This document shows, one piece after another, positions 25,339 through 34,114 of a stretch of 61,659 nt of DNA (position 1 is the stretch's first letter; the number at the start of each line of letters is the position of its first letter). Location of the stretch: the NCBI GenBank assembly GCA_010692635.1, contig JAAHGL010000010.1, positions 1-61,659 on the forward strand, in the 5' to 3' direction. Origin of the DNA: Symploca sp. SIO2C1. Lineage in GTDB: Bacteria > Cyanobacteriota > Cyanobacteriia > Cyanobacteriales > Coleofasciculaceae. The position numbers were made by a program, and so were the translations under genes. The notes beneath the pieces are model-generated. The model worked only from the letters and a program-made list of their open reading frames with translations, searched no databases and had not been told where the DNA came from.

Positions 25339-26301
25339 ATGTATAGTTTTCTAGGACGAGATATTCTTTCACTCAAAGGATTCAATCGTGGAGATTATTT
25401 CCGTTTGTTTGAAGTGTGTGCTCAACTTGCACCTATTGCCTATAATCGTCGAAATACAGATTTACTAAAAGAAAAAACATTAGTCACTGCGTTCTATCAA
25501 CCCAGTACTCGAACTCGTTTAGCCCATGAAGCAGCAATGATTCGTTTAGGTGGCCAAGTCACAGGGTTCTCTGATGTTACCATGACACGAGCAGGCGATT
25601 TTTACAGAGAGTCGATTAAAGACACAGTGAAGATGCTGGAGTGCTACGGTGATATAATTGTCATGCGTCACTTTCAACAAGGAGCACCCCATGAAGCTGC
25701 GAAATGGGCCTCAGTTCCAGTCATTAATGGTGGCGATGGTTGGGGAGAACATCCAACCCAAGCACTCACTGACCTTTATACAGTGCTTAAAGAAAAGGGT
25801 AGAATTGATGGGTTGCGATGGTTGCTAGTTGGGGATATGCGAATGCGATCGATGCATTCTTTAGCCTACGCTTTAACCCAGTTTGATTGTCCAACAACCT
25901 TCGTTGCCCCTCCTCATCAGTCTCTCACGACAGAATTTAAGACGGAATTATCACAGCTTAGTTTGGCCTTTGATGAAGCTGAACATGTGGAGGAAGCGAT
26001 CGCTAATGCGGATGTTATCTTAGTCGAGCCTGTTATCCAACCAGACTATACCAAATCCTACGATGATCGAAGTAGTACCAGTGATACACCTGAACTAACA
26101 CCCACAAACTATAAGATTAGCCATGAATTGCTCATGACAAAAGCCAAATCAGATGCCATCTTACTGCACTCCTTCCCTCGCATGGACGAAATTCCCTCTG
26201 ATGTGGATAATACCCGTTGGTCTCGTTACTGGCAACAAAGTTTTAATGGGGTTGTTGTTCGGATGGGGTTATTAGCCCTGGTACTGGGAGCAATGGAGTA
26301 G
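25339..26301 (+). CDS. Aspartate carbamoyltransferase-like transcarbamylase, altered substrate site
   Basis: A 320-residue protein with the ATCase layout. The carbamoyl-phosphate motif STRTR is at 56-60, VMRH follows, then HPTQALTDL at 138-146, and the C-terminal block HSFPRMDEIPSDVDN aligns with HPLPRVDEI of E. coli PyrB. The 80s-loop lysine (Lys84 in PyrB) has no counterpart in TMTRAGDFYRES. The RVQ motif, whose arginine holds the aspartate side chain, reads PVIQ. Carbamoyl phosphate binding is thus kept while the L-aspartate site is not, so the acceptor is probably another amino compound. It precedes the second carbamoyltransferase by 46 bases, almost certainly as one operon. Confidence 0.8.
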   Translation: MYSFLGRDILSLKGFNRGDYFRLFEVCAQLAPIAYNRRNTDLLKEKTLVTAFYQPSTRTRLAHEAAMIRLGGQVTGFSDVTMTRAGDFYRESIKDTVKMLECYGDIIVMRHFQQGAPHEAAKWASVPVINGGDGWGEHPTQALTDLYTVLKEKGRIDGLRWLLVGDMRMRSMHSLAYALTQFDCPTTFVAPPHQSLTTEFKTELSQLSLAFDEAEHVEEAIANADVILVEPVIQPDYTKSYDDRSSTSDTPELTPTNYKISHELLMTKAKSDAILLHSFPRMDEIPSDVDNTRWSRYWQQSFNGVVVRMGLLALVLGAME

Positions 26302-26347
26302 TTCCCGTGAGTATGATTACTCATAAGCATAAAAAGGAAAAATTGAG

Positions 26348-27328
26348 ATGGAAATGAATTTACGCGGGCGAGATTTCATCAGTGACTTAGATTTTTCTCG
26401 TGAGGAAGTTGAAGCAGTTCTCGAAGTTGCTTTTGATTTGAAGCGAAAGCGGACATTAAAAGAGCCACATCCTTACTTACGAGATAAAACCCTGGCAATG
26501 CTCTTTTTTTCCTCAAGCACCCGTACCAGAGGTTCTTTTGAAGCTGGCATGACTCAACTGGGAGGGCATGCTGCCTTTATTGAGCCAGGAACCACTCAAA
26601 TCTCACATGGGGATAGAGAGAAAGAAATCGGTGAAATCTATGGTCGATACTTTGATGGTATTGCCATCAGACACATTGGGTGGGGAATTGGTAATCAATA
26701 CCTTAAACACACGGCAGCAGCGGCTCGTGTGCCTGTCCTAAATATGCAGTGTGAGGTCTATCATCCATTTCAAGCTCTAGCCGATCTGATGACCATTATG
26801 GAGAGTAAAGGACGTAATTTGTCAAAGAAGAAGATGGTAATTTCTTGGGCTTATGCTTCTTCATACCTTAAACCCTTATCAGTTCCCCAATCACTAATCT
26901 TACAAATGCCTCGCTTTGGGATTGATATTGCCCTAGCGCATCCACCTGAATTCTCTTTGATGCCTGCTATTCTGGCTACAGCCTATGAACAGTCTCGTAA
27001 ATACTCGACTAAGCTTGAAATTTTCAATAATATGCAGGAGGCCATACATGATGCAGATATTGTTTATGCTAAGTCTTGGAGTCCTATGTTGACAACAACA
27101 GAAGTACAAGAAGCTAGGCAAATCCAGGATCAATATCAAACCTGGATTATGAATGAAGAAAAAATGGCTACAGCTAAAGAAGATGCAATTTATCTGCATC
27201 CATTACCTGCTGATCGAAATATTGAAGTGACAGATGCGATCATTGATGGTCCCCAGAGTGTTGTCTTTGAGGAAGCAGAAAATCGTTTACATGTCCAAAA
27301 AGCTGTGATGGCACTAACCATGAACTAG
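26348..27328 (+). CDS. YgeW-like knotted carbamoyltransferase
   Basis: A 326-residue transcarbamylase of the OTCase superfamily. STRTR lies at 57-61, HPFQALADLM at 139-148, and LHPLPADRNIEVTD near the C-terminus. ISWAYASSYLKPLSVPQ aligns well with MTWAYSPSYGKPLSVPQ of E. coli YgeW. This proline-rich loop marks the knotted transcarbamylases (YgeW, N-acetyl- and N-succinylornithine types). The OTCase ornithine motif D-x-x-x-SMG is absent. The substrate is unknown; a diamino acid derivative is a fair guess by analogy. It is translated just after the ATCase-like gene and probably works in the same pathway. Confidence 0.82.
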   Translation: MEMNLRGRDFISDLDFSREEVEAVLEVAFDLKRKRTLKEPHPYLRDKTLAMLFFSSSTRTRGSFEAGMTQLGGHAAFIEPGTTQISHGDREKEIGEIYGRYFDGIAIRHIGWGIGNQYLKHTAAAARVPVLNMQCEVYHPFQALADLMTIMESKGRNLSKKKMVISWAYASSYLKPLSVPQSLILQMPRFGIDIALAHPPEFSLMPAILATAYEQSRKYSTKLEIFNNMQEAIHDADIVYAKSWSPMLTTTEVQEARQIQDQYQTWIMNEEKMATAKEDAIYLHPLPADRNIEVTDAIIDGPQSVVFEEAENRLHVQKAVMALTMN

Positions 27329-27355
27329 CCAATTTTTTCGTGCCTGAAAAATTTG
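27329..27355. terminator. Possible bidirectional terminator
   Basis: An imperfect stem pairs AATTTTTTC with GAAAAATTT around a short GTGCCT loop, between the convergent carbamoyltransferase and TRAP genes. T-runs exist on both strands, as expected for a shared terminator. The stem is weak. Confidence 0.4.
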
Positions 27356-27374
27356 ATTTAAGTATAACTGAAGT

Positions 27375-28718
27375 TTAGAGAGAAGGACTAATCGACGGTA
27401 AGAAATGGACAATCTGGGGAAAAGCAATAATCAGCATTAAAATTAGCAGTTGGAGCAAAATAAACGGTATAGCACCACGATAGATGTCGCCAGTTGTCAC
27501 TTCAGGAGGAGCAACACCACGGAGGTAGAACAGAGCAAACCCAAAAGGTGGTGTAAGGAAAGAAGTTTGGATATTAGCGCCTAAGATAATGCCGTACCAG
27601 ACTAAATCAAACCCCAATTGTTGAGCAACAGGGGCAAACAGAGGTACAACAATAAAGGCAATCTCAAAAAAGTCAATAAAAAAGCCCAAGAGAAATACCG
27701 TCAACATACTGACTATCAAAAAACCAGTATTTCCACCAGGGAGGTTAGTCAGCAAATCTGACATAAAAGTATCACCATCGAGACCTCGGAAGACTAGACT
27801 AAAAGCAGTAGAACCCAGCAGGATGAAGATTACCATGCTAGTAGTGCGCAAGGTCACATCACAAACCTGCCTGAGAGATTCTACACTAAGTTGAGAATTG
27901 GCTGCTGCTAGAGCGATCGCACCAATCGCACCAATCGCACCTGCTTCTGTTGGGGTGGCAACTCCGAAAAAGATGCTACCTAGCACCAGTAAAATCAGTA
28001 CTAATGGCGGCACCATTACCTTGAGTACCCTGAGACTTAATGCCTTGCCACCAATGTTTCGTACTTCTAGGGGCAATGCTGGTGCTAATTCCGGTCGAAT
28101 AAAGGCAATAATCAGTACATGTAAGGCAAAGATACCTGCCATCAACAAGCCTGGAATCACTGAACCAATAAACAAGTCACCAACAGAAACCCCCAATTGA
28201 TCCCCCAATACCACCAACACGATACTAGGGGGAATAATTTGTCCCAAAGTTCCCGAAGCCGCAATCACTCCTGTTGCCAGTTCCTTGTTATAGCCGTAGC
28301 GCAGCATGATGGGCAAGGAAATTAAACCCATTGCCACAACCGTTGCTGCCACAACTCCAGTAGTAGCCGCTAGTAGCGCTCCCACTAGCACCACCGCCAA
28401 GGCTAAACCCCCCCGCAAACGCCCAAAGAGAATCCCCATCGTTTCCAGGAGATTTTCCGCGATGCCAGATTTTTCCAGCATCGAACCCATGAAAATAAAG
28501 TAAGGGATGGCTAGCAGCGTGAAGTTATTCATGATGCCGAAGATTCGCTGCGGCATCGCCGTCAAAAAGATGGGCTCAAAGATCCCTAAACCGATGCCAA
28601 TCAAGGCAAAAAGAATTGCTACACCCCCCAAGGAGAAAGCAACAGGGTAGCCTAAGGGTAACAGAACCAAGGCTCCCAAAAACATCAGCGGTCCTAACCA
28701 CTCATAAGCTAGAGTCAT
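27375..28718 (-). CDS. TRAP transporter large permease (DctM type)
   Basis: A 447-residue membrane protein with about twelve hydrophobic segments. Typical stretches are LLAIPYFIFMGSMLEKSGIA near residue 75 and GVIAASGTLGQIIPPSIVLV near 150, the latter being the DctM signature with the conserved IPPS. It is the transport subunit of a tripartite sodium-coupled uptake system. It resembles the GtrB subunit of the cyanobacterial glutamate transporter as I remember it. The start overlaps the end of the DctQ gene by 17 bases, so the two are co-translated. No binding-protein gene is adjacent. Confidence 0.92.
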   Translation of the reverse strand: MTLAYEWLGPLMFLGALVLLPLGYPVAFSLGGVAILFALIGIGLGIFEPIFLTAMPQRIFGIMNNFTLLAIPYFIFMGSMLEKSGIAENLLETMGILFGRLRGGLALAVVLVGALLAATTGVVAATVVAMGLISLPIMLRYGYNKELATGVIAASGTLGQIIPPSIVLVVLGDQLGVSVGDLFIGSVIPGLLMAGIFALHVLIIAFIRPELAPALPLEVRNIGGKALSLRVLKVMVPPLVLILLVLGSIFFGVATPTEAGAIGAIGAIALAAANSQLSVESLRQVCDVTLRTTSMVIFILLGSTAFSLVFRGLDGDTFMSDLLTNLPGGNTGFLIVSMLTVFLLGFFIDFFEIAFIVVPLFAPVAQQLGFDLVWYGIILGANIQTSFLTPPFGFALFYLRGVAPPEVTTGDIYRGAIPFILLQLLILMLIIAFPQIVHFLPSISPSL

Positions 28719-29298
28719 CTTGTGCCTCCTGGGGACTCAACTGGTTAGTCAAAATTGCGAAGTTTTTAATTGCCTCAGAAATTCCTTGAATAATTAAGAG
28801 TAAAAATCCGACAATAATCATTGATTTGATGGGAGCACGGGGTAAGCCATCAGGATCAGGAGAGAGTTCCCAAATTTGCCAAGAAGCCAGAATTGCTTTC
28901 CAGGAAAACAGGATCACCATGATGCTAAAGGGAATCAAGAATAGTAAGGTTCCGAGCAGATTTGCCAGAGCTTTCCGTTTCTCGCTCCAGTTGGTATAAA
29001 GAACATCAACTCGCACATGGCCATTATGCTTCAGAGTATAGGCAGCTCCCAAAAGAAAAATTAGATCAAAAATATACCATTGGGATTCAATAAGCCCATT
29101 GGAACTTAAATTGCGCTGTAGGAGGTTCCCTAAATAGCGTCCAATTACATTCCATACCCCAATTAACACCATGAACAGCACTAACCAGTCAGAGAATCGA
29201 CCGATGCGTTCATTGAAACTATCAATCAGCCTGGATAGGCGTAACAATGTCTGCAATGCCTTAAGTTCCCTCGTAACTGTAAGAAAGAATTTTACCAA
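28702..29298 (-). CDS. TRAP transporter small permease (DctQ type)
   Basis: A 198-residue four-helix membrane protein. Segments are WLVLFMVLIGVWNVIGRYLG, WYIFDLIFLLGAAYTLKHNG (with the conserved HVRVDVL following), LLGTLLFLIPFSIMVILFSW and MIIVGFLLLIIQGISEAIKN. These match the DctQ subunit, which packs against DctM. The gene precedes and overlaps the large-permease gene. The N-terminal 30 residues are polar and may hold a later true start. The substrate cannot be read from these two subunits; acidic amino or organic acids are usual. Confidence 0.9.
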   Translation of the reverse strand: MVKFFLTVTRELKALQTLLRLSRLIDSFNERIGRFSDWLVLFMVLIGVWNVIGRYLGNLLQRNLSSNGLIESQWYIFDLIFLLGAAYTLKHNGHVRVDVLYTNWSEKRKALANLLGTLLFLIPFSIMVILFSWKAILASWQIWELSPDPDGLPRAPIKSMIIVGFLLLIIQGISEAIKNFAILTNQLSPQEAQDDSSL

Positions 29299-29319
29299 GG
29301 CTTGGACATTGGCAGGCTT

Positions 29320-29357
29320 TTTTTAGGTTTTAGGTTTTAGGTTTTAGGTTTTAGGTT
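29320..29357. repeat. Heptanucleotide array (TTTTAGG)n
   Basis: Five tandem copies of TTTTAGG upstream of the TRAP operon. Together with the inverted-repeat element further on it fills the gene-free interval 29299-29647. Confidence 0.85.
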
Positions 29358-29525
29358 GAGAAAAAAGAAATACAGCGTTTTTCATTTAGATGAGGTACAA
29401 AGAGCCTGGTTTTTGGGAATGGGGAATGGGGAATAGGGAATAGGATCTGTACCTCACTAGACTGAGAAATGCTGTAAAGAAGCATTTATGCTCTCGGAAT
29501 ACCGATTCACTAACCAGAATTAGAC

Positions 29526-29596
29526 GTAGGGGCGAAGCATTCGGGCGATAATTTATCTTTTGAAGCCTAGTTTTTCTATCCGAATGCTTCGCCCTA
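29526..29596. repeat. Inverted-repeat element (GTAGGGGCGAAGCATTCGG)
   Basis: The ends GTAGGGGCGAAGCATTCGG and CCGAATGCTTCGCCCTA pair over 16-17 bases around a 35-base loop. A relative with GAAGCATTTGG arms lies near 45.2 kb, and one arm is seen again at the very end of the window. Non-coding; a dispersed palindromic element. Confidence 0.75.
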
Positions 29597-29647
29597 AGAT
29601 GTAGATTATGGTGTAAATACGAATACTGAATCGGTGCTTTAGCCAGT

Positions 29648-30856
29648 TTAATATTCAACAATCAATTCCAAACCCCGAGCTCCCCGTAAACGATAATGAT
29701 CTAAAACCTGAGGATCTGGAATTCCTAGAGCAGTAGAAATATTGGCTCCTTCAAAATAAGCAGCAGCAGGAGCATCTCCATCCAAAAACTGAATCACGGC
29801 ATTCTTACCATACTTCTTTTTAGCTACAGCTAAGCAGTCCCGCATCAAAAGAGATGGGGTAATCATAGAACCTAAATACTGTCTATTTTGATCATCAAAG
29901 ATGCGGAGACCTCGGGCAACAGACTGAGTTTCATGGAAGAGAAAGGGACCTCCCCGCTTGCCTCCTCCTCGAACAACAACTGCTGGAATATCTTCTGGTT
30001 TACGCATAACACCATGAGTATCAATAGTTAGTAAAACAACATCTTGTCTTTGTTCAAGTTGTTCGAGTTCTTTGCTAATTTTTTGTTTAATACTTTCCAA
30101 TTTATCATCAGAATTGTTGCCAATACCCTGGAGATGACTAAAGTCTAAATACTCCGTTCGACCATCCTGATAAGTGATAATTCCCGATAACAAAATGTTA
30201 GGTGCAGATTGACCTGAAATTTGAGAGGAACGATAAACAGGTAGTTTTTTACCACGATTTTGGGGCAGGTGATTGGGATTAAAGTAAAGATAACTTAGAG
30301 GAGTCGCCTCTTTAGTTTTGGGTTGAAATCCCTTAAAAGTTGTGCCAAAAATTCCCAGAATCCGTCCGCCAGTTTTTTCGATTTCCGCTTGAACAGTACT
30401 ATAACGGTGTCCCGGCAGTAAGGGCACAATCAAGGTATTGTTGCGGGGTTCTAGGGTAATGGTTGGTCCGTGAGCATACCAATTGAGAGGGGTATCAGCC
30501 ATTACAGGGCGGCCCTCAATTTTAACAAAATCCGGTCCAGGCTCAATTTGGTAAGCATGACCTTGTTCATCGATTACAATGCGTGGACGCTCACTTCCTT
30601 GAACAGGACGAACATTGACTGTTCTGACATATTTCTGCCAACTGCGGTCAAAATCAAAAAAGGAGAAGGAAAAGGCTTCTCCTTCCGGGGTTACAGGTAA
30701 GGACTCCAGGTTTTGGTAGTCAACCGGATCTGCTGTCAAACTAAAGTATCGGGTTTTGACGACTTCTGCAGAGTTTGCCGCACAGCCAGACAACAGTACT
30801 GACAACACCAACGGCAGAAGCGATCGCATTCGAGCAAGGGACATAACCATAATCAA
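29648..30856 (-). CDS. Lipoprotein of unknown function
   Basis: A 402-residue protein. The N-terminus MRSLLPLVLSVLLSGCAANS is a lipoprotein signal with lipobox LSGC, the lipidated cysteine being Cys25 from the first start. It is thus anchored to a membrane outside the cytoplasm. The body is largely beta-rich with no domain I recognise. A segment near the C-terminus, IQFLDGDAPAAAYFEGANIS, is faintly like the phosphodiester glycosidase (NAGPA) core, but I would not rely on it. It stands alone. Several ATGs near the start leave the exact first codon open. Confidence 0.7.
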   Translation of the reverse strand: MIMVMSLARMRSLLPLVLSVLLSGCAANSAEVVKTRYFSLTADPVDYQNLESLPVTPEGEAFSFSFFDFDRSWQKYVRTVNVRPVQGSERPRIVIDEQGHAYQIEPGPDFVKIEGRPVMADTPLNWYAHGPTITLEPRNNTLIVPLLPGHRYSTVQAEIEKTGGRILGIFGTTFKGFQPKTKEATPLSYLYFNPNHLPQNRGKKLPVYRSSQISGQSAPNILLSGIITYQDGRTEYLDFSHLQGIGNNSDDKLESIKQKISKELEQLEQRQDVVLLTIDTHGVMRKPEDIPAVVVRGGGKRGGPFLFHETQSVARGLRIFDDQNRQYLGSMITPSLLMRDCLAVAKKKYGKNAVIQFLDGDAPAAAYFEGANISTALGIPDPQVLDHYRLRGARGLELIVEY

Positions 30857-30938
30857 GAGGTCGGATTCTGTGACGTACTTTTGCCACAGACCACTTTCTA
30901 AGATAAGTCTTTAATTTTACCTTCAACCGCAAGAAGGC

Positions 30939-31115
30939 TCACACCGAATTCTTTGAATCGGTGTTGAGATGAATTGCGGGCAAAGTCTTGGTAGACAATG
31001 AGTCAATCCACTCTTCTACGATTGCCGTCATCGTCTTATCCCTATTTAATGCATAAGCTCTAAGGACGTTCAACCTTTTTTCGCTAATCCTCAGATTTAA
31101 GGCTTTATTTTTCAT
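30939..31115 (-). CDS. Small ribbon-helix-helix (CopG-like) protein
   Basis: A 58-residue protein starting MKNKALNLRISEKRLNVLRA and continuing DKTMTAIVEEWIDSL. The pattern of one basic beta-strand (ALNLRIS) followed by two helices is that of a ribbon-helix-helix DNA-binding protein. It is divergent from tnpB with 65 bases between the starts, so it may control that gene through the shared promoter region. Its end overlaps the left hairpin of the element. Small RHH genes of this kind do occur beside TnpB genes in cyanobacteria. Confidence 0.7.
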   Translation of the reverse strand: MKNKALNLRISEKRLNVLRAYALNRDKTMTAIVEEWIDSLSTKTLPAIHLNTDSKNSV

Positions 31116-31180
31116 ATTGCTCTACACAACGCCTACACATTTATGTTAGCTTATGAACAGGTCGAAAATAGATAGCAAAA

Positions 31181-32365
31181 ATGATTTTCTCATACCAGTA
31201 CAAACTCAAACCAACAAAGCAGCAGTGCCAAGTCATAGACAACACCTTGGAGATGTTGAGGTATCAATATAATTACCAGTTGGCTCAACGATTTGATTGG
31301 TATGAGCAGAATCGTTGCTCTATCGACAGATGTCTGCTCATTTGCCAGCTCCCTGAGTTAAAGGAAAAGCCAAACAAATATAGTCAAGAAAAAAGCCTAG
31401 TTCAACTCAAAAAGAATAGACCTTGGTATAAGAATATCCATTCTCAAGTGCTACAGGAGGTTCCTAGAAAGGTTGAACTGGCTTTTGACAGATGGCTTCA
31501 GGGAGACAGTAACGGTAAGAAATCTGGTAGACCTAGATTCAAAGGTGTGGGGCGGTACAAAACATTCACATACAAACAATTCAAGTCTCATAATTTCGTA
31601 GGTGACAAAATAAAGCTATCGAAGATTGGTGAAGTCAAGATAATTGCCCACCGTCCTATCCCTGATGGTTTCGCTATTAAAACCGCATCGGTCACTAAGA
31701 AAGCTGATGGTTATTATGTGACCTTAAGTCTTGAGGACAAAACGGTTCCGACTATTAAGCCTGACTTCGATGCCAACAACATCGTAGGCATTGATGTAGG
31801 ACTCATCGACTTCTATGTGGCATCTGACAAAACTCGGATTGCAGCACCAAAGCACTTGAGGAAAGCTGAACGCAAACTCAAGTCAGCTCAACGCAAGGTG
31901 TCACGTCGGAAGAAGGGTTCTAACCGTCGTCTAAAGGCAATCAAGAAGCTAGGGATTCAGTATAAGAAGGTAGCTGATACCCGCAAAGATTTCCATTTCA
32001 AGACAGCCAAGAAGCTGCTTAGCAAATATGATGTGGTAGCAGTTGAGAAGCTGAACATTAAAGGACTCTCTAGAACGAGACTAGCTAAAAGCGTTCATGA
32101 TGCTGGCTGGGGACAATTCCTATCCATACTTTCAAACAAAGCCGAAAATGCTGGGAAGAAAGTAATTCCCGTCAAGCCTCATGGAACTAGCCAAGACTGT
32201 TCTAGTTGCGGTCATAAGGTCAAAAAGCTGCTATCCCAAAGAATGCACAATTGTCCTGTTTGTCATACGAGTTTGTGTAGGGATTTGAACGCAGCTATAA
32301 ACATAAAGAACCGTGGGGCGCACGGTCTTAAAGCTCAGATAATGTCTTCTAAGAAGAGTCTCTGA
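31181..32365 (+). CDS. tnpB: TnpB (RNA-guided nuclease of IS200/IS605-family elements)
   Basis: A 394-residue protein. It has an N-terminal helix-turn-helix-like start ([12 protein letters not shown]), a wedge region, and a RuvC domain with all three acidic residues: Asp205 in [11 protein letters not shown], Glu289 in [12 protein letters not shown] and Asp368 in [12 protein letters not shown] zinc finger inserted in RuvC uses Cys340, Cys343, Cys358 and Cys361. TnpB proteins are guided by an RNA from the right end of the element and cut DNA near the transposon insertion site. All catalytic residues are present, so it is probably active. A stop inside the right-end region leaves the usual layout for the guide RNA. 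Confidence 0.93.
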   Translation: MIFSYQYKLKPTKQQCQVIDNTLEMLRYQYNYQLAQRFDWYEQNRCSIDRCLLICQLPELKEKPNKYSQEKSLVQLKKNRPWYKNIHSQVLQEVPRKVELAFDRWLQGDSNGKKSGRPRFKGVGRYKTFTYKQFKSHNFVGDKIKLSKIGEVKIIAHRPIPDGFAIKTASVTKKADGYYVTLSLEDKTVPTIKPDFDANNIVGIDVGLIDFYVASDKTRIAAPKHLRKAERKLKSAQRKVSRRKKGSNRRLKAIKKLGIQYKKVADTRKDFHFKTAKKLLSKYDVVAVEKLNIKGLSRTRLAKSVHDAGWGQFLSILSNKAENAGKKVIPVKPHGTSQDCSSCGHKVKKLLSQRMHNCPVCHTSLCRDLNAAINIKNRGAHGLKAQIMSSKKSL

Positions 32366-32420
32366 GAAGCCTACACTTACTCGTAAGAGAAGTGTAGGTA
32401 CGTCACGAGAGACGCGACGC
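32366..32420 (+). ncRNA. Right-end hairpin, candidate TnpB guide (omega) RNA 3-prime part
   Basis: Immediately after tnpB a perfect nine-pair stem, CCTACACTT/AAGTGTAGG, with an 11-base loop is followed by TACGTCAC. In TnpB systems the guide RNA scaffold covers the end of the gene and the right-end hairpin, and the guide is the flanking DNA. Only the hairpin is seen directly; the RNA and its ends are inferred. Confidence 0.45.
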
Positions 32421-32548
32421 TGATAGAATTTCAACCGCTTCTCGCCTTTTTAGATAGATTATATTTGACAATTGTTCCCCTTAAGACGCATCAACTTACT
32501 AGTTTGGGAGTAAGCTGGTTTACGGCGTTTGTAGAGTCCACACTATCT

Positions 32549-33784
32549 ATGGCAACGATTAACGATAACTACCTCAAACTCAAAGCAGGTTACCTGTTTC
32601 CCGAAATTGCTCGACGGGTGAATACCTTTGCACAAAGCAATCCTGATGCCCCAATCATCAAACTGGGTATTGGGGATGTTACAGAACCCCTACCGGAAGC
32701 TTCTCGTACTGCTATGCTTAAAGCAGTCGAAGAAATGGGCGATCGCGCCACATTTAAAGGTTATGGTCCCGAACAAGGCTACTTGTGGTTGCGGGAGAAA
32801 ATTGCAACCCACGATTTCCAAGCACGAGGATGCGAGATTGAGCCTGATGAAATCTTTATCTCTGACGGTTCTAAATGCGATACGGGCAACATTCTAGATA
32901 TTTTCGGTAACAACAACACCATCGCTGTTACGGATCCCGTCTATCCAGTATATGTAGATACCAATGTAATGGCTGGGAATACTGGATCTATTAACAATGC
33001 AGGGGAGTTTGAGGGGTTAGTATACCTGCCTATTACAGAGGAAAATAACTTCACTGCCGAGATTCCCTCGCAAAAAGTAGATCTGATTTATTTGTGCTTC
33101 CCCAATAACCCCACTGGAGCAACTGCTAGCAAGGATTACCTAAAAAACTGGGTAGACTATGCTAATAATCATGGCTCTATCATTCTGTTTGATGCTGCTT
33201 ACGAAGCCTTCATCACAGATCCCAATCTACCTCATTCCATCTACGAGATTGAGGGAGCAAGGAATTGTGCCATTGAGTTCCGCTCCTTCTCTAAGAAGGC
33301 AGGCTTTACCGGAACTCGTTGTGCGCTCACAGTAGTACCCAAAAGCCTAACAGCAAAAGCCGCCGATGGTTCGGATGTGGAATTGTGGAAACTGTGGAAC
33401 CGTCGCCAGTCTACTAAGTTCAACGGAGTATCTTATATCGTACAGCGAGGAGCAGAAGCAGTTTACTCAGAAGCAGGACAAGCACAAGTTAAGGCTCTAA
33501 TCAGCTTTTATTTAGAAAACGCCAAAATTATCCGAGAAAAGCTCACTGAAGCCGGATTAGTGGTGTATGGGGGTGTGAACGCACCTTATATATGGTTAAA
33601 AACCCCTAATGAGCTTTCCAGTTGGGATTTCTTTGATAAGTTGCTCCAGATGGCAAATATTGTAGGGACACCCGGTTCTGGGTTTGGTGCTGCTGGTGAA
33701 GGCTACTTCCGTATCTCTGCGTTTAATAGTCGGGAGAATGTCAATGAGGCAATGAAGCGAATTATCGAGAAGTTTAAGGTTTGA
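32549..33784 (+). CDS. dapL: LL-diaminopimelate aminotransferase
   Basis: A 411-residue PLP enzyme that makes LL-diaminopimelate directly from tetrahydrodipicolinate, the lysine and peptidoglycan route used by cyanobacteria and plants. The start ATG giving [20 protein letters not shown] matches the family; an upstream extension of 28 codons is unlikely. Visible features are the N-terminal [11 protein letters not shown], the cofactor-contact block [11 protein letters not shown], and the PLP lysine Lys249 in [14 protein letters not shown]. The C-terminal [15 protein letters not shown] completes the active site. It stands downstream of the TnpB element. Confidence 0.95.
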   Translation: MATINDNYLKLKAGYLFPEIARRVNTFAQSNPDAPIIKLGIGDVTEPLPEASRTAMLKAVEEMGDRATFKGYGPEQGYLWLREKIATHDFQARGCEIEPDEIFISDGSKCDTGNILDIFGNNNTIAVTDPVYPVYVDTNVMAGNTGSINNAGEFEGLVYLPITEENNFTAEIPSQKVDLIYLCFPNNPTGATASKDYLKNWVDYANNHGSIILFDAAYEAFITDPNLPHSIYEIEGARNCAIEFRSFSKKAGFTGTRCALTVVPKSLTAKAADGSDVELWKLWNRRQSTKFNGVSYIVQRGAEAVYSEAGQAQVKALISFYLENAKIIREKLTEAGLVVYGGVNAPYIWLKTPNELSSWDFFDKLLQMANIVGTPGSGFGAAGEGYFRISAFNSRENVNEAMKRIIEKFKV

Positions 33785-34114
33785 CACCCCCCTGCGTAAA
33801 GGAGAGACGTATTTACCTGCCACCAAGCCAGTTTTGGCTAAGTTTGGCGTTAGGTTTTACTCAAGTCCCGCTAAGTCGAATGGCACTTAACTAAGTGCCA
33901 TTCGTTCTAAGTCTTTGGCAAGATTAGGGGTATCTGTTAGCACCGGGGACGGGAAAATGCGCTCAATGGTCGATAGATTGGGGAATTTGGAAATTGCTTA
34001 TATTATACAAAAGCCAACGGCTCCACTACGGTAACCGCTGATGTCAGGGTGAAGTTGGTTGAAGGTGTAGTAGTTTGAGAACTATTCTCACTGGGGAAAT
34101 TCCGAATGCAAACA
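33785..34114. other. Gene-free interval after dapL
   Basis: Apart from a perfect palindrome near 33890 no feature is recognised. Short open frames have no family likeness. Confidence 0.6.
33877..33904 (+). terminator. Perfect 13-pair palindrome downstream of dapL
   Basis: The arms CGAATGGCACTTA and TAAGTGCCATTCG are separated by two bases. It lies about 90 bases past dapL. The stem is strong enough to end transcription but no T-run follows, so it could equally be a protein-binding site or a dispersed palindrome. Confidence 0.45.

Larger units (their letters stand above)
30939..32400. mobile_element. IS200/IS605-type TnpB element without TnpA, with an RHH gene
   Basis: The element holds a TnpB gene, a divergent ribbon-helix-helix gene and a hairpin at each end. 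The left hairpin has arms CACCG and CGGTG extended by ATTC/GAAT. The right has nine perfect pairs, CCTACACTT with AAGTGTAGG. No TnpA transposase is present, so it would need one in trans. The exact ends cannot be fixed without related copies. Confidence 0.65.

Noticed and set aside
32465-32548. 28-codon upstream extension of dapL
   Set aside because: The family starts at [11 protein letters not shown]; the extension starts with a TTG in the flank of the TnpB element.
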